Part shown: piece after piece, positions 1 through 8,799 of the stretch
How the letters are laid out: every line of letters begins with the position of its first letter
How positions within the stretch are numbered: the first letter of the stretch is position 1
Assembly: GCA_046160675.1 (NCBI GenBank)
Contig: JBJXHH010000096.1
Location: 1-13,154 of the forward strand
Direction: 5' to 3'
Length of the DNA: 13,154 nucleotides
Source: JACMJP01 sp046160675
GTDB lineage: Bacteria; Bacteroidota; Bacteroidia; Chitinophagales; BACL12
Program-made: the position numbers and the translations under genes
The notes under the pieces: model-generated
Database searches by the model: none
The model's input: only the letters and a program-made list of their open reading frames with translations
Told to the model about the DNA's origin: nothing

Positions 1-1055
1 ATGCCTGTACCATCTTCAGTAGAAACAAAATCGCCAACAATTACTTTAAATGAATCGCCGTTTTCGGGTTGAGAAAGTGGGATGATTTGTTCGTATCTTA
101 AGCCAGCAAGTTCCTGCCCTTTACATGAAGAAATTAATTTCCATCCCAATTTATTTTCTTCTATTAGCGCATGCGTTTTATTTTCTTCTTTAAAGTAAAT
201 AGGGATCCTCTCTTCTGCAAGAATTACTGAAATAAGTTTCCCGGTATATTGATTAAAAGTTTCGATCTGTACATAAGTGATGTTTTTCCCGACTGCCAGA
301 GCACAATTACTGGGTAATGTCCAGGGCGTTGTTGTCCATGCTAAAAGATATACATCACTATGTCCTGCAAATAATTTTGGGTGCATAGCATGATCATCTT
401 TCACAACTTTAAACTGTGCAACAATAGTTGTGTCTTTTACAATTTTATAAGTTCCGGGCTGATTCAATTCTGCTGAGGATAATCCTGTTCCTGCTGCCGG
501 GGAGTAAGGTTGGATTGAGTATCCTTTGTACAAAAGATTTTTTTTGTACAGTTCTTTTAATAAATACCAGAGGGTTTCAATGTAATCATTCTCATAGGTA
601 ACGTAGGGGTTTTCCAGATCAACCCAGTAACCCATTATCTCCGTTAACTCCTCCCATTTGTTTTTGTATTTTAAAACTTCTCTTTTACAGGTGTCATTGT
701 ACTCTTTTACTGAAATTTTTTTACCGATATCTTCTTTGGTGATGCCAAGCATTTTCTCTACACCAAGTTCCACCGGCAGGCCATGCGTATCCCATCCGCC
801 TTTGCGTTCCACCCTGTAACCCTGCATAGTTTTATACCTGCAAAAAATATCTTTCAGAGTGCGGGAAATCACATGATGAATGCCCGGAAGCCCGTTTGCA
901 CTTGGTGGGCCTTCATAAAAAATAAACGGGTTGTTCGCATCTCTTTCGCTAATACTTCTTTTAAAGACATTTTCTTCTCTCCAGAATTGCAAAATAGTTT
1001 TGTCAATCTCCGGGAGGTTTAAGTTTTTATATTCTCTATATTTTTTTTCGTTCAT
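1..1055 (-). CDS. ileS: Isoleucyl-tRNA synthetase, N-terminal part (cut by window edge)
   Basis: Class I aminoacyl-tRNA synthetase that charges tRNA-Ile with isoleucine in the cytoplasm. Only the first 351 codons are present; family members are usually over 1000 residues, so the KMSKS region and anticodon-binding domain lie outside. Translating the minus strand from the ATG at 1055 gives MNEKKYREYKNLNLPEIDKT at the start. The HIGH-type ATP-binding motif is in PSANGLPGIHHV (about residues 51-62), followed by GWDTHGLPVE (87-96). The threonine-rich start of the CP1 editing domain is TTTPWTLPSN (241-250), and the visible part ends at DGTG, where the family continues into a GTG(I/V)VH editing motif. 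Upstream, the frame is closed by a TAA 11 codons back with no better start; no Shine-Dalgarno is visible, which is normal for this phylum. It lies 62 bases downstream of the RND exporter on the same strand with no terminator between, so read-through is possible. The family call is very secure. Confidence 0.97.
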   Translation of the reverse strand, partial: MNEKKYREYKNLNLPEIDKTILQFWREENVFKRSISERDANNPFIFYEGPPSANGLPGIHHVISRTLKDIFCRYKTMQGYRVERKGGWDTHGLPVELGVEKMLGITKEDIGKKISVKEYNDTCKREVLKYKNKWEELTEIMGYWVDLENPYVTYENDYIETLWYLLKELYKKNLLYKGYSIQPYSPAAGTGLSSAELNQPGTYKIVKDTTIVAQFKVVKDDHAMHPKLFAGHSDVYLLAWTTTPWTLPSNCALAVGKNITYVQIETFNQYTGKLISVILAEERIPIYFKEENKTHALIEENKLGWKLISSCKGQELAGLRYEQIIPLSQPENGDSFKVIVGDFVSTEDGTG

Positions 1056-1117
1056 GTAATGTTTGATGAAAGCCGAATATTTCGTTTTTTATTTTTGCGA
1101 AGGTATTCAGCTCTTCC

Positions 1118-3610
1118 TTATTTCTTTATCTTGTCATCCTTTACTTCAATCAGGTCTGTGTACATACTTTTGCTTCTGCGAATATGAGATCTTCTTAATC
1201 CTTTTTCAAACAATAATATCAATGCCGGAAGCAATAACAAATTATTAAACATTGCCACCACCAGGGTGATGGACGTAAGTAAGCCCATGTTCGCCGTCCC
1301 GCCAAATTTGCTGAATGTGAAAATGAAAAATCCTGCAAACAGGATAACAGCAGTATAAATCATGCTCACACCGCTTTCTTTCAATGATGCTGTAACCGTC
1401 TTAGGAATATCAAAGCTGTTTTTTACAAGATCCTGTTTATACTTTGCCATGAAATATGCAGTAAAATCCACACACATGCCATAGGCAATACTAAATATCA
1501 AAACTGTAGAGGGTTTGATTGATATCTTTAAAAATCCCATGATAGCCCCTGTGATAAATAGCGGGATGATATTCGGAAGGAGTGATATCATCAGCAACCT
1601 TCCGCTCCGAAATTGATACAATAGTATCAAGGAAATAACGATCAATGCAAGCGCTAAACTTTCTGCAAGTGAGTTAATCAGATACTGGTAGCCTTCTACC
1701 GCAACCACACTTGTACCTGTTACTGCTACTGTGTAATTTGTTTTGTCAAAAATCGAATCAATTTTCGGCTGCAAATCAGTGAGGATTTTTGGCATACTGT
1801 CACTGCCCACATCTGCCACCTGTACAGTTATTCTTGCTACCTCTCCTTTCTTATCTACAAACCTGTTTTGTAATACCCCTTTCTGTTCGCTGTTCTCAAG
1901 ATACTCTTTCACATTTGCATCATTGCTTGTCATGTTTTGTGCATCAGGCAAATCATAATATCTTTCAATACCATTATAATATGCTTGCCTTGCGAATTTT
2001 AACCCGTCAATAATTGAAAGAGAAGATGATAATGCAGGGTATGTAGCCAGTGTATCTTGTAATTGATTTATTTTTTGAAGGGTTGTAAGATTTGTTATCT
2101 TCTTTGAGGATGTATCAATTCGAACTACCACCACTGTGTCGTAAGTGTACATTGTATCAAGTTCAGAAATTACAGGTGTGGTGTTTATGATAGTGTCCTG
2201 TACTTTTTCTACAACCGCATTCTTTGAGATCATAATCTCAAACGGCATTACCCCATGAAATACTCTTTCAAGGAATTTCATGTCCTGGTACACTTCTGTT
2301 TTTTCACTCACTTCATCCAGAATATACCCCTTGCTTTTTAACTGGATAACTCCGAATATTGAAACAAGGACAATAATGATAGCGGTTGTAAAAATCGTTT
2401 TTCGGTGATGCTGGGTATAATTATCCAACTTTGTAATTACATATTGTAATTGTTTGCTTTCAAGATGATCAGTGTGTTTGCTTTTCGGTTTTGGCAAGTA
2501 GGAATACACAACAGGAATACCTACTAATGAGATCACAAAGGTTGAGATTACTCCAATTGTTGTTATTAATCCAAATTCTTCCAGGATCTTTACCCCTGTA
2601 AAACAAAACACTGTAAATCCAACCGCCTTTGTGGCATTTGTTACCAAAGTTGCAAACCCCACTTTCTCCACCATCATACTCAGCGCTTTCACTTTGTTTC
2701 CATGTCGGCGGAATTCCATGTGATACTTGTTTAATAAATACACACAATTGGGAATTCCCATGATAATAAGTAAACTGGGAATGAGTGAGGTAAGTACAGT
2801 GAGTTTATAACCCATCAAGGCCATCATGCCTGTGCAAATAACCACACCGCTTCCGATTATGAGCAGAGGAAAAATAACTGCTTCTAAACTCCTGAATAAA
2901 AAATATAATGTGATAATAGTAATGAGTATGGCAAGAATAAGAAACAGCCTTACTTCACTTGTTATTGTAGTGAGTTGGTAATAGCGAATGTAGGGCAAGC
3001 CGCTGTATTTCAGATCTACCTGTTGTTGCTCGGCAAATGCTTCTGTATGTTCCTGAATATCTTCAATGAGGTTAATTCTCCTTGGGCTGTCTAACACATC
3101 TTTTTCCAAGGATAAAAACATCACATAGGTATTGCTGTCAGCATTATAAATTCTGTTCCTGTAAAACGGCAACCCAAAAAATTCTTCCTTCAATGAATCA
3201 AGGTCTGCCTGGTTATCAGGAAAATCTGCAAATATCTGGTGGGCATCAAATTTTCTTTCCCCTGTGTTTTTTACAAGCGTAATGGCCGAAGAAACCGAGA
3301 GAGCACTTTCTACATCAGGAATTTTTTTGAGTTCATTTTCAAGATCACACCAGGCTTTAAAAAAGTCAATGTTCCAAAACTTTTCATTTTGTACCGCAAC
3401 GAACATAACGTTGCCCTCATCCCCGAAAACGCCTTTAAAGTTTTCATAGTCAATAAATGCAGGATTGTCCTCGGGAATCGTTTTGTAGAAATCATAGCTA
3501 AGTTTCACCTGGGTTGTTTCATACGCCATAAAAGCAGTAAGTAATATCCAGGCTATAAGAAACACCAGTCGGTTTCTCAGGATGATTTTTGCTATGCTCC
3601 GCCAAATCAT
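1118..3610 (-). CDS. RND superfamily exporter, MMPL-like (COG1033 type)
   Basis: Inner-membrane transporter of 830 residues with the duplicated RND layout. There is one N-terminal membrane span (about 13-30), a periplasmic loop (31-215), a cluster of five spans (about 220-372), a seventh span (about 404-423), a second periplasmic loop (424-645) and a final cluster of five spans (about 648-803). The tail is basic then acidic. The second half keeps the family's intramembrane aspartate in GMCVDFTAYF (D715). The matching site in the first half reads GIPNCVYLLNKYH, with Asn288 in place of the usual Asp. RND proteins of this kind are proton-driven exporters of lipids or other hydrophobic molecules; no substrate can be named here. 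No membrane-fusion protein or outer-membrane channel gene is adjacent, consistent with MMPL-type rather than tripartite HAE1-type pumps. The start ATG at 3610 lies 17 bases after a TATCTTTG box. ileS follows downstream. Confidence 0.9.
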   Translation of the reverse strand: MIWRSIAKIILRNRLVFLIAWILLTAFMAYETTQVKLSYDFYKTIPEDNPAFIDYENFKGVFGDEGNVMFVAVQNEKFWNIDFFKAWCDLENELKKIPDVESALSVSSAITLVKNTGERKFDAHQIFADFPDNQADLDSLKEEFFGLPFYRNRIYNADSNTYVMFLSLEKDVLDSPRRINLIEDIQEHTEAFAEQQQVDLKYSGLPYIRYYQLTTITSEVRLFLILAILITIITLYFLFRSLEAVIFPLLIIGSGVVICTGMMALMGYKLTVLTSLIPSLLIIMGIPNCVYLLNKYHMEFRRHGNKVKALSMMVEKVGFATLVTNATKAVGFTVFCFTGVKILEEFGLITTIGVISTFVISLVGIPVVYSYLPKPKSKHTDHLESKQLQYVITKLDNYTQHHRKTIFTTAIIIVLVSIFGVIQLKSKGYILDEVSEKTEVYQDMKFLERVFHGVMPFEIMISKNAVVEKVQDTIINTTPVISELDTMYTYDTVVVVRIDTSSKKITNLTTLQKINQLQDTLATYPALSSSLSIIDGLKFARQAYYNGIERYYDLPDAQNMTSNDANVKEYLENSEQKGVLQNRFVDKKGEVARITVQVADVGSDSMPKILTDLQPKIDSIFDKTNYTVAVTGTSVVAVEGYQYLINSLAESLALALIVISLILLYQFRSGRLLMISLLPNIIPLFITGAIMGFLKISIKPSTVLIFSIAYGMCVDFTAYFMAKYKQDLVKNSFDIPKTVTASLKESGVSMIYTAVILFAGFFIFTFSKFGGTANMGLLTSITLVVAMFNNLLLLPALILLFEKGLRRSHIRRSKSMYTDLIEVKDDKIKK

Positions 3611-3627
3611 TTTATAAAAAAAGTGAG

Positions 3628-3635
3628 CAAAGATA
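3628..3635 (-). promoter_or_regulatory. Candidate Bacteroidota -7 promoter element (TATCTTTG) for the RND exporter gene
   Basis: The minus strand reads TATCTTTG, an exact match to the Bacteroidota sigma-ABfrA -7 consensus TAnnTTTG. It sits 17 bases before the exporter's ATG, so transcription would begin about 10 bases before the start codon. No clear TTTG -33 element is found 19-23 bases further upstream, which lowers confidence. Confidence 0.4.
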
Positions 3636-3741
3636 AAGAATGCCTTTCTGGGATTGCGGCAGGATTCTTTAACACAGGCCTATTAAGCATTACAACAAAT
3701 TTCTTCATACGTCGTTACAATTTCAGAACTTTGCAAGGAGT

Positions 3742-6093
3742 ATGAAACAGATCGTCAGTTTCCTGGTTTTTTCCTTTTTTCTTTCCATCATACAAGCTCA
3801 AACCCCCGTGGCAGTAGGGCAGTGGAAAAGTTACCTGCCCTACGGCGGAAACATCAGCGTTGCGGTGGGAGGAGATAAGATCTATTCAGCAAACGCCACG
3901 AGTGTTTACAGTTATGATAAAACTGATAATTCTTACGAAACATTCAGCAAGGCCAATGGGCTGAGTGATGTTGGGGCTGTAGAGGTGTTTTTTGGAGAAG
4001 AACAAAACACTTTGGTCATAACATACCTCAACAGTAATATTGATTTTATTGTAAATAACAGTATTATCAACTTTCCCTATATAAAAACCAGCGGTATTAC
4101 AGGCGATAAAAGCGTAAATCAAGCAGCTTTTTTTGGAGATACAGTTCTCCTCAGCTGCGGGTTCGGAATAGTGGTGTATAACATCGGGAAAAATGAGAGT
4201 CCCGCCACTTATATATTTATAGATGAGGAAGCAAGCTCCACTTTTGAAGTACATGCCTGCGCCGTTTATGACAATGCCATTTATGCCGCCACTGATTTTG
4301 GCATATTCAAAGGGAATCTTTCTGAAACAAACCTGCAGGATTTTGGCAAATGGGAGAATATAAGCCTCGAGGATACATCGCTTCCCGATGGGGGAGTCTC
4401 AGGAATTCAAACTCTGGGTAATAAACTCTATGCTGTGGTAGATGATTCTCTTCTCTATGTGTTTGATGGCAGTACCTGGGTTTCATATTTTGAGGATGCA
4501 GAGGGGTATTCCATTCAGCATTTGAATACGGGGAACAACATGCTGTCAGTATTAAGAACAAAAACTGAAGATGGTAATTATATAATTAAACTTACTATCA
4601 TAAATAATGACGGTTCTCAAGTTTATGATACTGACCTTTCTGATACCTTTTTTGAAGCCCGTCAGGTGGATATTGACACTGATGGAAACTCACTAACGCC
4701 AGCAGGGTCATTTTGGGTTGCTGATCCATACAGGGGTTTGTTGCATTATAATAATGGCGTATACTCTACATATATTCCAAACGGGCCCCTATCTCCTAAA
4801 GTTTTTGACATGGAATTTTTCAATTACGGGTTATGGGTGGCGCCGGGAGAAATAAATGCCTCATGGCAATACTTGAATAATTATGAAGGGTTTTTTGTAA
4901 TGAATTATGGAAGCTGGAACAATGTCAGCCAATATGGCCACCCCGAGCTTGAAAATGTATATGACCTTTTTACTGTCACCTATGATGCCCGAACAAACAA
5001 AATTTATTTCGGTTCTTTCGGTGATGGTATTGTAGAGTATGATAATAACAATAAGACAATTGAAGTCTTCAATGAATTGAATACTCCTGCCTTAGATATT
5101 GCTGTTGGCGATGCCGGCTCTTGCAGGGTTGCAGGGATTGCAATTGATGCTGATGGGAATCTCTGGGCAAGTAACTACGGTGCGATTAACCAATTAGTAG
5201 TTAGAACAGCAGCAGGAGAGTGGAGAAATTTTTCATGCAGTGTATCAGGTGGGTTAGCACAAATTATAATTGATGATTTCGGTCAAAAATGGATACAGTC
5301 ACCTAAAGGAACAGGCGTCTTCGTTTATAACCACGGGCTAGATGTTTTAGACGATTCTGATGATGAGCAAAGATTACTAACTACCGGAGCAGGAAGCGGA
5401 AACCTGGCTACAAATACAATTTACTGCCTTGCAAAAGATAAAGATGGAGAAATATGGGTTGGTACAAGTGAGGGTGTTTCTATTTTCTATAATCCGGGTG
5501 AGGTTTTTTCAGGAACAACATCTGGAGATGCATCGCAACCTTTAGTGAACCTGGGGGGGTATAATGAATTTTTGCTCAGCAAGGAAATTGTAAACTGCAT
5601 CACAATTGACGGGGCAAACAGGAAATGGATAGGAACTAACAGTGGCGTTTTTTTAATTAGTGAGGACGGTACTGAGCAGCTCCTTTTCTTTAACGAAAGT
5701 AATTCACCCCTGCTTAGCAATAGCGTATTGACCATTGCCATAGATGGAGAAACCGGCGAAGTTTTTTTCGGAACTAGCAAGGGAATCGTTTCTTACAGAT
5801 ACACAGCAACTGAAGGAACCGCAGTACATCAAAATGTAAAAGTTTTCCCAAACCCTGTAAGAGAAAATTATAACGGGCTCATCGCCATCAGTGGATTAGT
5901 GCAGGATGCACAGGTAAAAATTACTGATGATGCCGGCCGGCTCATTTATGAAACAACCGCTTTGGGCGGGCAGGCTGTGTGGGACGGCAAAGGCTACAAC
6001 GGGCAGCGGGCAAAAACTGGGGTGTATCTTGTATATTCCTCCAGCGATGATGGCATTCAGACTTTTGTTACAAAGTTCTTGATTGTGAATTAA
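3742..6093 (+). CDS. porZ: Type IX secretion system surface component PorZ-like, two beta-propellers plus sorting-type C-terminal domain
   Basis: Secreted protein of 783 residues. A signal peptide (1-20, ending IIQAQ) is followed by two beta-propeller regions (about 25-320 and 325-690) and a T9SS-type C-terminal domain (about 699-783: VFPNPVRENY, then VWDGKGYNGQRAKTGVYLV). The propeller blades include regulator-propeller-like units such as DGEIWVGTSEGVSIF (569-583) and NRKWIGTNSGVFLIS (626-640). The N-terminal pattern GQWKSYLPY, SANATSVYSYDKTDNSYETF, KANGLSDVG and LSCGFGIVVYN resembles PorZ, whose Porphyromonas form is of similar length and architecture. PorZ works at the cell surface with the PorU sortase complex and, in Porphyromonas, is linked to delivery of anionic LPS used to anchor T9SS cargo. 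The recO gene follows 44 bases downstream; two T9SS cargo genes lie elsewhere in this window. An AAGGAG ends only one base before the ATG, closer than usual for a ribosome binding site. Alternative: another secreted propeller protein; no kinase domain is present. Confidence 0.85.
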   Translation: MKQIVSFLVFSFFLSIIQAQTPVAVGQWKSYLPYGGNISVAVGGDKIYSANATSVYSYDKTDNSYETFSKANGLSDVGAVEVFFGEEQNTLVITYLNSNIDFIVNNSIINFPYIKTSGITGDKSVNQAAFFGDTVLLSCGFGIVVYNIGKNESPATYIFIDEEASSTFEVHACAVYDNAIYAATDFGIFKGNLSETNLQDFGKWENISLEDTSLPDGGVSGIQTLGNKLYAVVDDSLLYVFDGSTWVSYFEDAEGYSIQHLNTGNNMLSVLRTKTEDGNYIIKLTIINNDGSQVYDTDLSDTFFEARQVDIDTDGNSLTPAGSFWVADPYRGLLHYNNGVYSTYIPNGPLSPKVFDMEFFNYGLWVAPGEINASWQYLNNYEGFFVMNYGSWNNVSQYGHPELENVYDLFTVTYDARTNKIYFGSFGDGIVEYDNNNKTIEVFNELNTPALDIAVGDAGSCRVAGIAIDADGNLWASNYGAINQLVVRTAAGEWRNFSCSVSGGLAQIIIDDFGQKWIQSPKGTGVFVYNHGLDVLDDSDDEQRLLTTGAGSGNLATNTIYCLAKDKDGEIWVGTSEGVSIFYNPGEVFSGTTSGDASQPLVNLGGYNEFLLSKEIVNCITIDGANRKWIGTNSGVFLISEDGTEQLLFFNESNSPLLSNSVLTIAIDGETGEVFFGTSKGIVSYRYTATEGTAVHQNVKVFPNPVRENYNGLIAISGLVQDAQVKITDDAGRLIYETTALGGQAVWDGKGYNGQRAKTGVYLVYSSSDDGIQTFVTKFLIVN

Positions 6094-6137
6094 CCCAGAT
6101 ATGTTTTTGTCAATCTTGGCAATCTTACCTTTACATT

Positions 6138-6854
6138 ATGCTGCACAAAACCAACGGCATTGTTCTGCGTTCAACAAAGTATTCAGAAACGAGTATCATC
6201 GTAAAGATCTTTACTGAAAAGTTCGGGGTTCAAACCTACCTTGTAAACGGCGTTCACAGCGCAAAAGCCAAGGGTAAAGCGGCTTTATACCAACATGGAA
6301 ACTTGCTTGATTTAGTTGTGTATTACAGGGAAAGTGGCAATATCTTTCGCATCAGCGAAGCAAAGCTTGCTTTTGTGTACCAGCATATTCCGTTTGATAT
6401 TGTTCTTTCTTCGCTGTTGTTGTTTTGCATTGAGCTGCTTAATAAAACTCAAAAAGAGCATGTTAAGCAGGAAGAGGTTTTTGAATATGTACAGAAATCT
6501 TTTGTCTTACTCGATGGTGAAAACATGCCTGTAAAAAATTTTCACATTGCTTTCCTGCTTGGGTTAAGTAAACATCTAGGTTTTTTTCCTTCTGTTGATG
6601 GTGGAAAATATTTTTTGTTACAAGAAGGGATCTTTTCTGATGCTGTTTCAACAGGCGTTTTTTTTCTTGATGAAAAATTTTCAACCCTTCTGAAAAAATT
6701 CCTGCCTCTGGGTATGGAGCAGGCGCAGGAGATATCACTTCCTGCTGTAGACAGGAAACAACTCCTACATTATCTCATTCAGTATTTCTCGCTACACATA
6801 GAAGGTTTTGGTGAAATGCGTTCGCCGGAAATACTCAACACAGTGTTCAGTTAG
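6138..6854 (+). CDS. recO: DNA repair protein RecO
   Basis: Cytoplasmic recombination mediator of the RecFOR pathway: it binds single-stranded DNA and SSB and, with RecR, helps load RecA at gaps. The 238-residue length is typical. The N-terminal OB-fold begins MLHKTNGIVLRSTKYSETSI, the characteristic RecO opening, and continues through VKIFTEKFGVQTYLVNGV to about residue 80. A helical C-terminal part follows. No CxxC zinc motif is seen, so this is the zinc-less form. It starts 44 bases after the porZ-like gene with no terminator between, so the two are probably co-transcribed. The spacer holds only a weak promoter-like TACCTTTA close to the ATG. Its TAG stop (6852-6854) overlaps the stop codon of the convergent glycosyltransferase gene. 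Confidence 0.93.
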   Translation: MLHKTNGIVLRSTKYSETSIIVKIFTEKFGVQTYLVNGVHSAKAKGKAALYQHGNLLDLVVYYRESGNIFRISEAKLAFVYQHIPFDIVLSSLLLFCIELLNKTQKEHVKQEEVFEYVQKSFVLLDGENMPVKNFHIAFLLGLSKHLGFFPSVDGGKYFLLQEGIFSDAVSTGVFFLDEKFSTLLKKFLPLGMEQAQEISLPAVDRKQLLHYLIQYFSLHIEGFGEMRSPEILNTVFS

Positions 6855-8770
6855 TCATTTAGCGTAGTTACGTCTTGGTACAGTTTCCATTTTTCGCTTT
6901 TATAAACCAAGAAATAATCTTTGTTTTTAAAATACATCCGCCCGAGGCTGTCCGGTTCAATTGTATTTGAAACAACAACATCCGGCACAAAGGAAGAAAA
7001 GGGTTCTTGTTTTTCAATTTTGCTAGTCTGATTGCTTACAAGAAAATGCTGCATTGTGATTCCTTCCTCATCAGATAAAAGCAGCCACAAAGGGAATTCC
7101 CAGGCATCAGCGGAAACAACCCACCCGATGTTCTTGAGTTGTTCTCTATGAATAATTGCACTCATGAGGAAAAAAGGTTGTTGGTTTTGCATGTTGGTAA
7201 AAAAATATTGATTGTATTCTCTTTTAAAAAAAATATTTTTCGGCCCAACAAGAGGTCTTGAATAATTATAAAACAGAAACAGGCTGCTATATAAAAAAAT
7301 CAGAATGGCTATTACCCTCAGAAAATGTTTATTCCACCTTTCCATCAAACAAGCGCACAAAATACTACCGCAAACAAGCATAGGCAGATGAAGGCGAACA
7401 TGCCAAACCTGCCAACGTAAGATAAGGCAAAACAAAATGAACATGATAAAAACTATACTTGCTGTTAGTAATAAATACTTGTTTTGTTTTCTAAAACTGA
7501 AAAGGCAAACTGTAAAAAGTATTACAAGTAAAACCACATGTATTAAACTGCCTGCACTATCTTCCTGTGTTGTAAATTGGCCCAATACAAATGCCGGAGT
7601 ACCCGACCACTTGTAGGACGGCGCATGAATGTCTGTATGAATGATATTATGAAATTTCACAACAGCATTATTCAATGCATTATTGTAAGCAGGAAACGGT
7701 AAACGCAGGTGCATGGCAATATTCCTGGAAACATTGCTTATAAGACCATTAAGAGTGATAACCCTGTTCTGCAACTCATAGTCTGGGCCTGTTATTGACC
7801 CATAGGTATTATAGTTTCTATTCCAATGCAGGCTACAAAAAAGAAGAATTATACAAACTGATGCAAGGCCCGTTGGAACAGATAAAAAAGATTTCCTTAT
7901 GATGAGCGCTGACGCAAAGACAAACAAAACCGGAAGAAGATAAATATAGGCTGTTCCTTTACTGATACATGCCAATCCTACAAAAACTGAAAATAAAAAA
8001 ACATCTTTTTTTAAAAATTTTTCTTTTATGCATTTGAGCAAATACAAAATTGATCCTGCAATAAAAAAACCGGCAACGAGATCATTTTGCGTACTACTTC
8101 CTTGCAGAATTGCCATTGGAATAGTTGCAACTAAAAAACAAGCAATGTATTTTCCTTTTTTCCCGGCCCCAATCTGCCCAGCAAGCTCATAAGCGATACA
8201 AACAATTCCGCAGAAAAACACCCACTGCACAAGGTTTGCTGTTTTTTCTATTCCGCTAAGAGCCATGCAATGCATCATACAGTATTCGGCCAGCGGCTGA
8301 AAAGAAACCTGCCTGTCAATTGCGGTCGGGTAATGTTCAACATTCCTGTTTTGCAGCCAATGCATCACCCTTGCAAGATGGTAAGTCATGCTGTCCCATG
8401 TGTTTGGGTAGGCTGTTATTGAAATCAGGAGGGTAACAGATAAAATGACTAATACTGCGATCTTCAAAAAAAAATATTCCCTGAAAAAAAATTTTCTGTC
8501 TAAAAAAAATATTTCTTTAAGAGGAAGTTTAACCTTTCTTAGTATCAATCCTAAAATACATACATATAAAATCCAGGATGTTTTTATAGCCGTTTCAGTA
8601 ACTGCATTAAATAAACTTAACAGCTCTGTATTTATAAAAACGAAACAGCTTGAAAAAACAAGTGAAAGAATAAATGCAAGGGCGGGCTTCTGCCGAAGAA
8701 GTTTTTTTTGCAAGGCATATACCAGCAAAAACGTAAGAAAAAAAGCAATAACAGGAAGCAGAATGAGCAT
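6851..8770 (-). CDS. Multi-spanning membrane protein, probable GT-C fold glycosyltransferase
   Basis: Integral membrane protein of about 640 residues with roughly a dozen predicted spans, beginning at the N-terminus and ending near residue 503, then a soluble C-terminal domain of about 140 residues. Residue numbers here count from a TTG two codons upstream. After the third or fourth span comes an extracytoplasmic loop with NTWDSMTYHLARVMHWLQN (125-143), HYP and RQ. An acidic residue (Asp128) in the first large loop, just after a span, is the hallmark of GT-C enzymes (ArnT/PMT/GT39-like), which use polyprenyl-phosphate sugars on the periplasmic face. A later RWQVWHVRLHLPM (454-466) also looks conserved for such proteins. 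The exact acceptor and sugar cannot be told. Start: an in-frame TGA lies just upstream, leaving TTG at 8776 or ATG at 8770; I chose ATG. It follows the methyltransferase by 23-29 bases, so the two are probably one operon. Confidence 0.75.
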   Translation of the reverse strand: MLILLPVIAFFLTFLLVYALQKKLLRQKPALAFILSLVFSSCFVFINTELLSLFNAVTETAIKTSWILYVCILGLILRKVKLPLKEIFFLDRKFFFREYFFLKIAVLVILSVTLLISITAYPNTWDSMTYHLARVMHWLQNRNVEHYPTAIDRQVSFQPLAEYCMMHCMALSGIEKTANLVQWVFFCGIVCIAYELAGQIGAGKKGKYIACFLVATIPMAILQGSSTQNDLVAGFFIAGSILYLLKCIKEKFLKKDVFLFSVFVGLACISKGTAYIYLLPVLFVFASALIIRKSFLSVPTGLASVCIILLFCSLHWNRNYNTYGSITGPDYELQNRVITLNGLISNVSRNIAMHLRLPFPAYNNALNNAVVKFHNIIHTDIHAPSYKWSGTPAFVLGQFTTQEDSAGSLIHVVLLVILFTVCLFSFRKQNKYLLLTASIVFIMFILFCLILRWQVWHVRLHLPMLVCGSILCACLMERWNKHFLRVIAILIFLYSSLFLFYNYSRPLVGPKNIFFKREYNQYFFTNMQNQQPFFLMSAIIHREQLKNIGWVVSADAWEFPLWLLLSDEEGITMQHFLVSNQTSKIEKQEPFSSFVPDVVVSNTIEPDSLGRMYFKNKDYFLVYKSEKWKLYQDVTTLND

Positions 8771-8799
8771 GAACAATTTTCAGCTGCAAATTACAGCAA

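Noticed and set aside
2469..2747. Open frame inside the RND exporter gene, other frame of the same strand
   Set aside because: Lies wholly within a convincing transporter gene, and its translation shows no recognisable domain.
3726..3740. GAACTTTG plus AAGGAG just before the porZ-like ATG as promoter and ribosome binding site
   Set aside because: GAACTTTG misses the first base of TAnnTTTG and would place the transcript start almost at the ATG. The AAGGAG ends one base before the start codon, too close for normal pairing. Neither is strong enough to list.
3886..4254. Antisense open frame of 122 codons in the porZ-like gene
   Set aside because: Overlaps a strongly supported gene on the other strand; composition looks like a reverse reading of propeller coding sequence.
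3742..6093. Propeller protein as a two-component sensor (regulator-propeller repeats)
   Set aside because: No membrane span, histidine kinase or DNA-binding domain follows the propellers; the protein ends in a sorting-type domain.
6108..6127. Short direct repeat CAATCTTGG / CAATCTTA upstream of recO as an operator
   Set aside because: Only about seven bases repeat in AT-rich sequence; likely chance.
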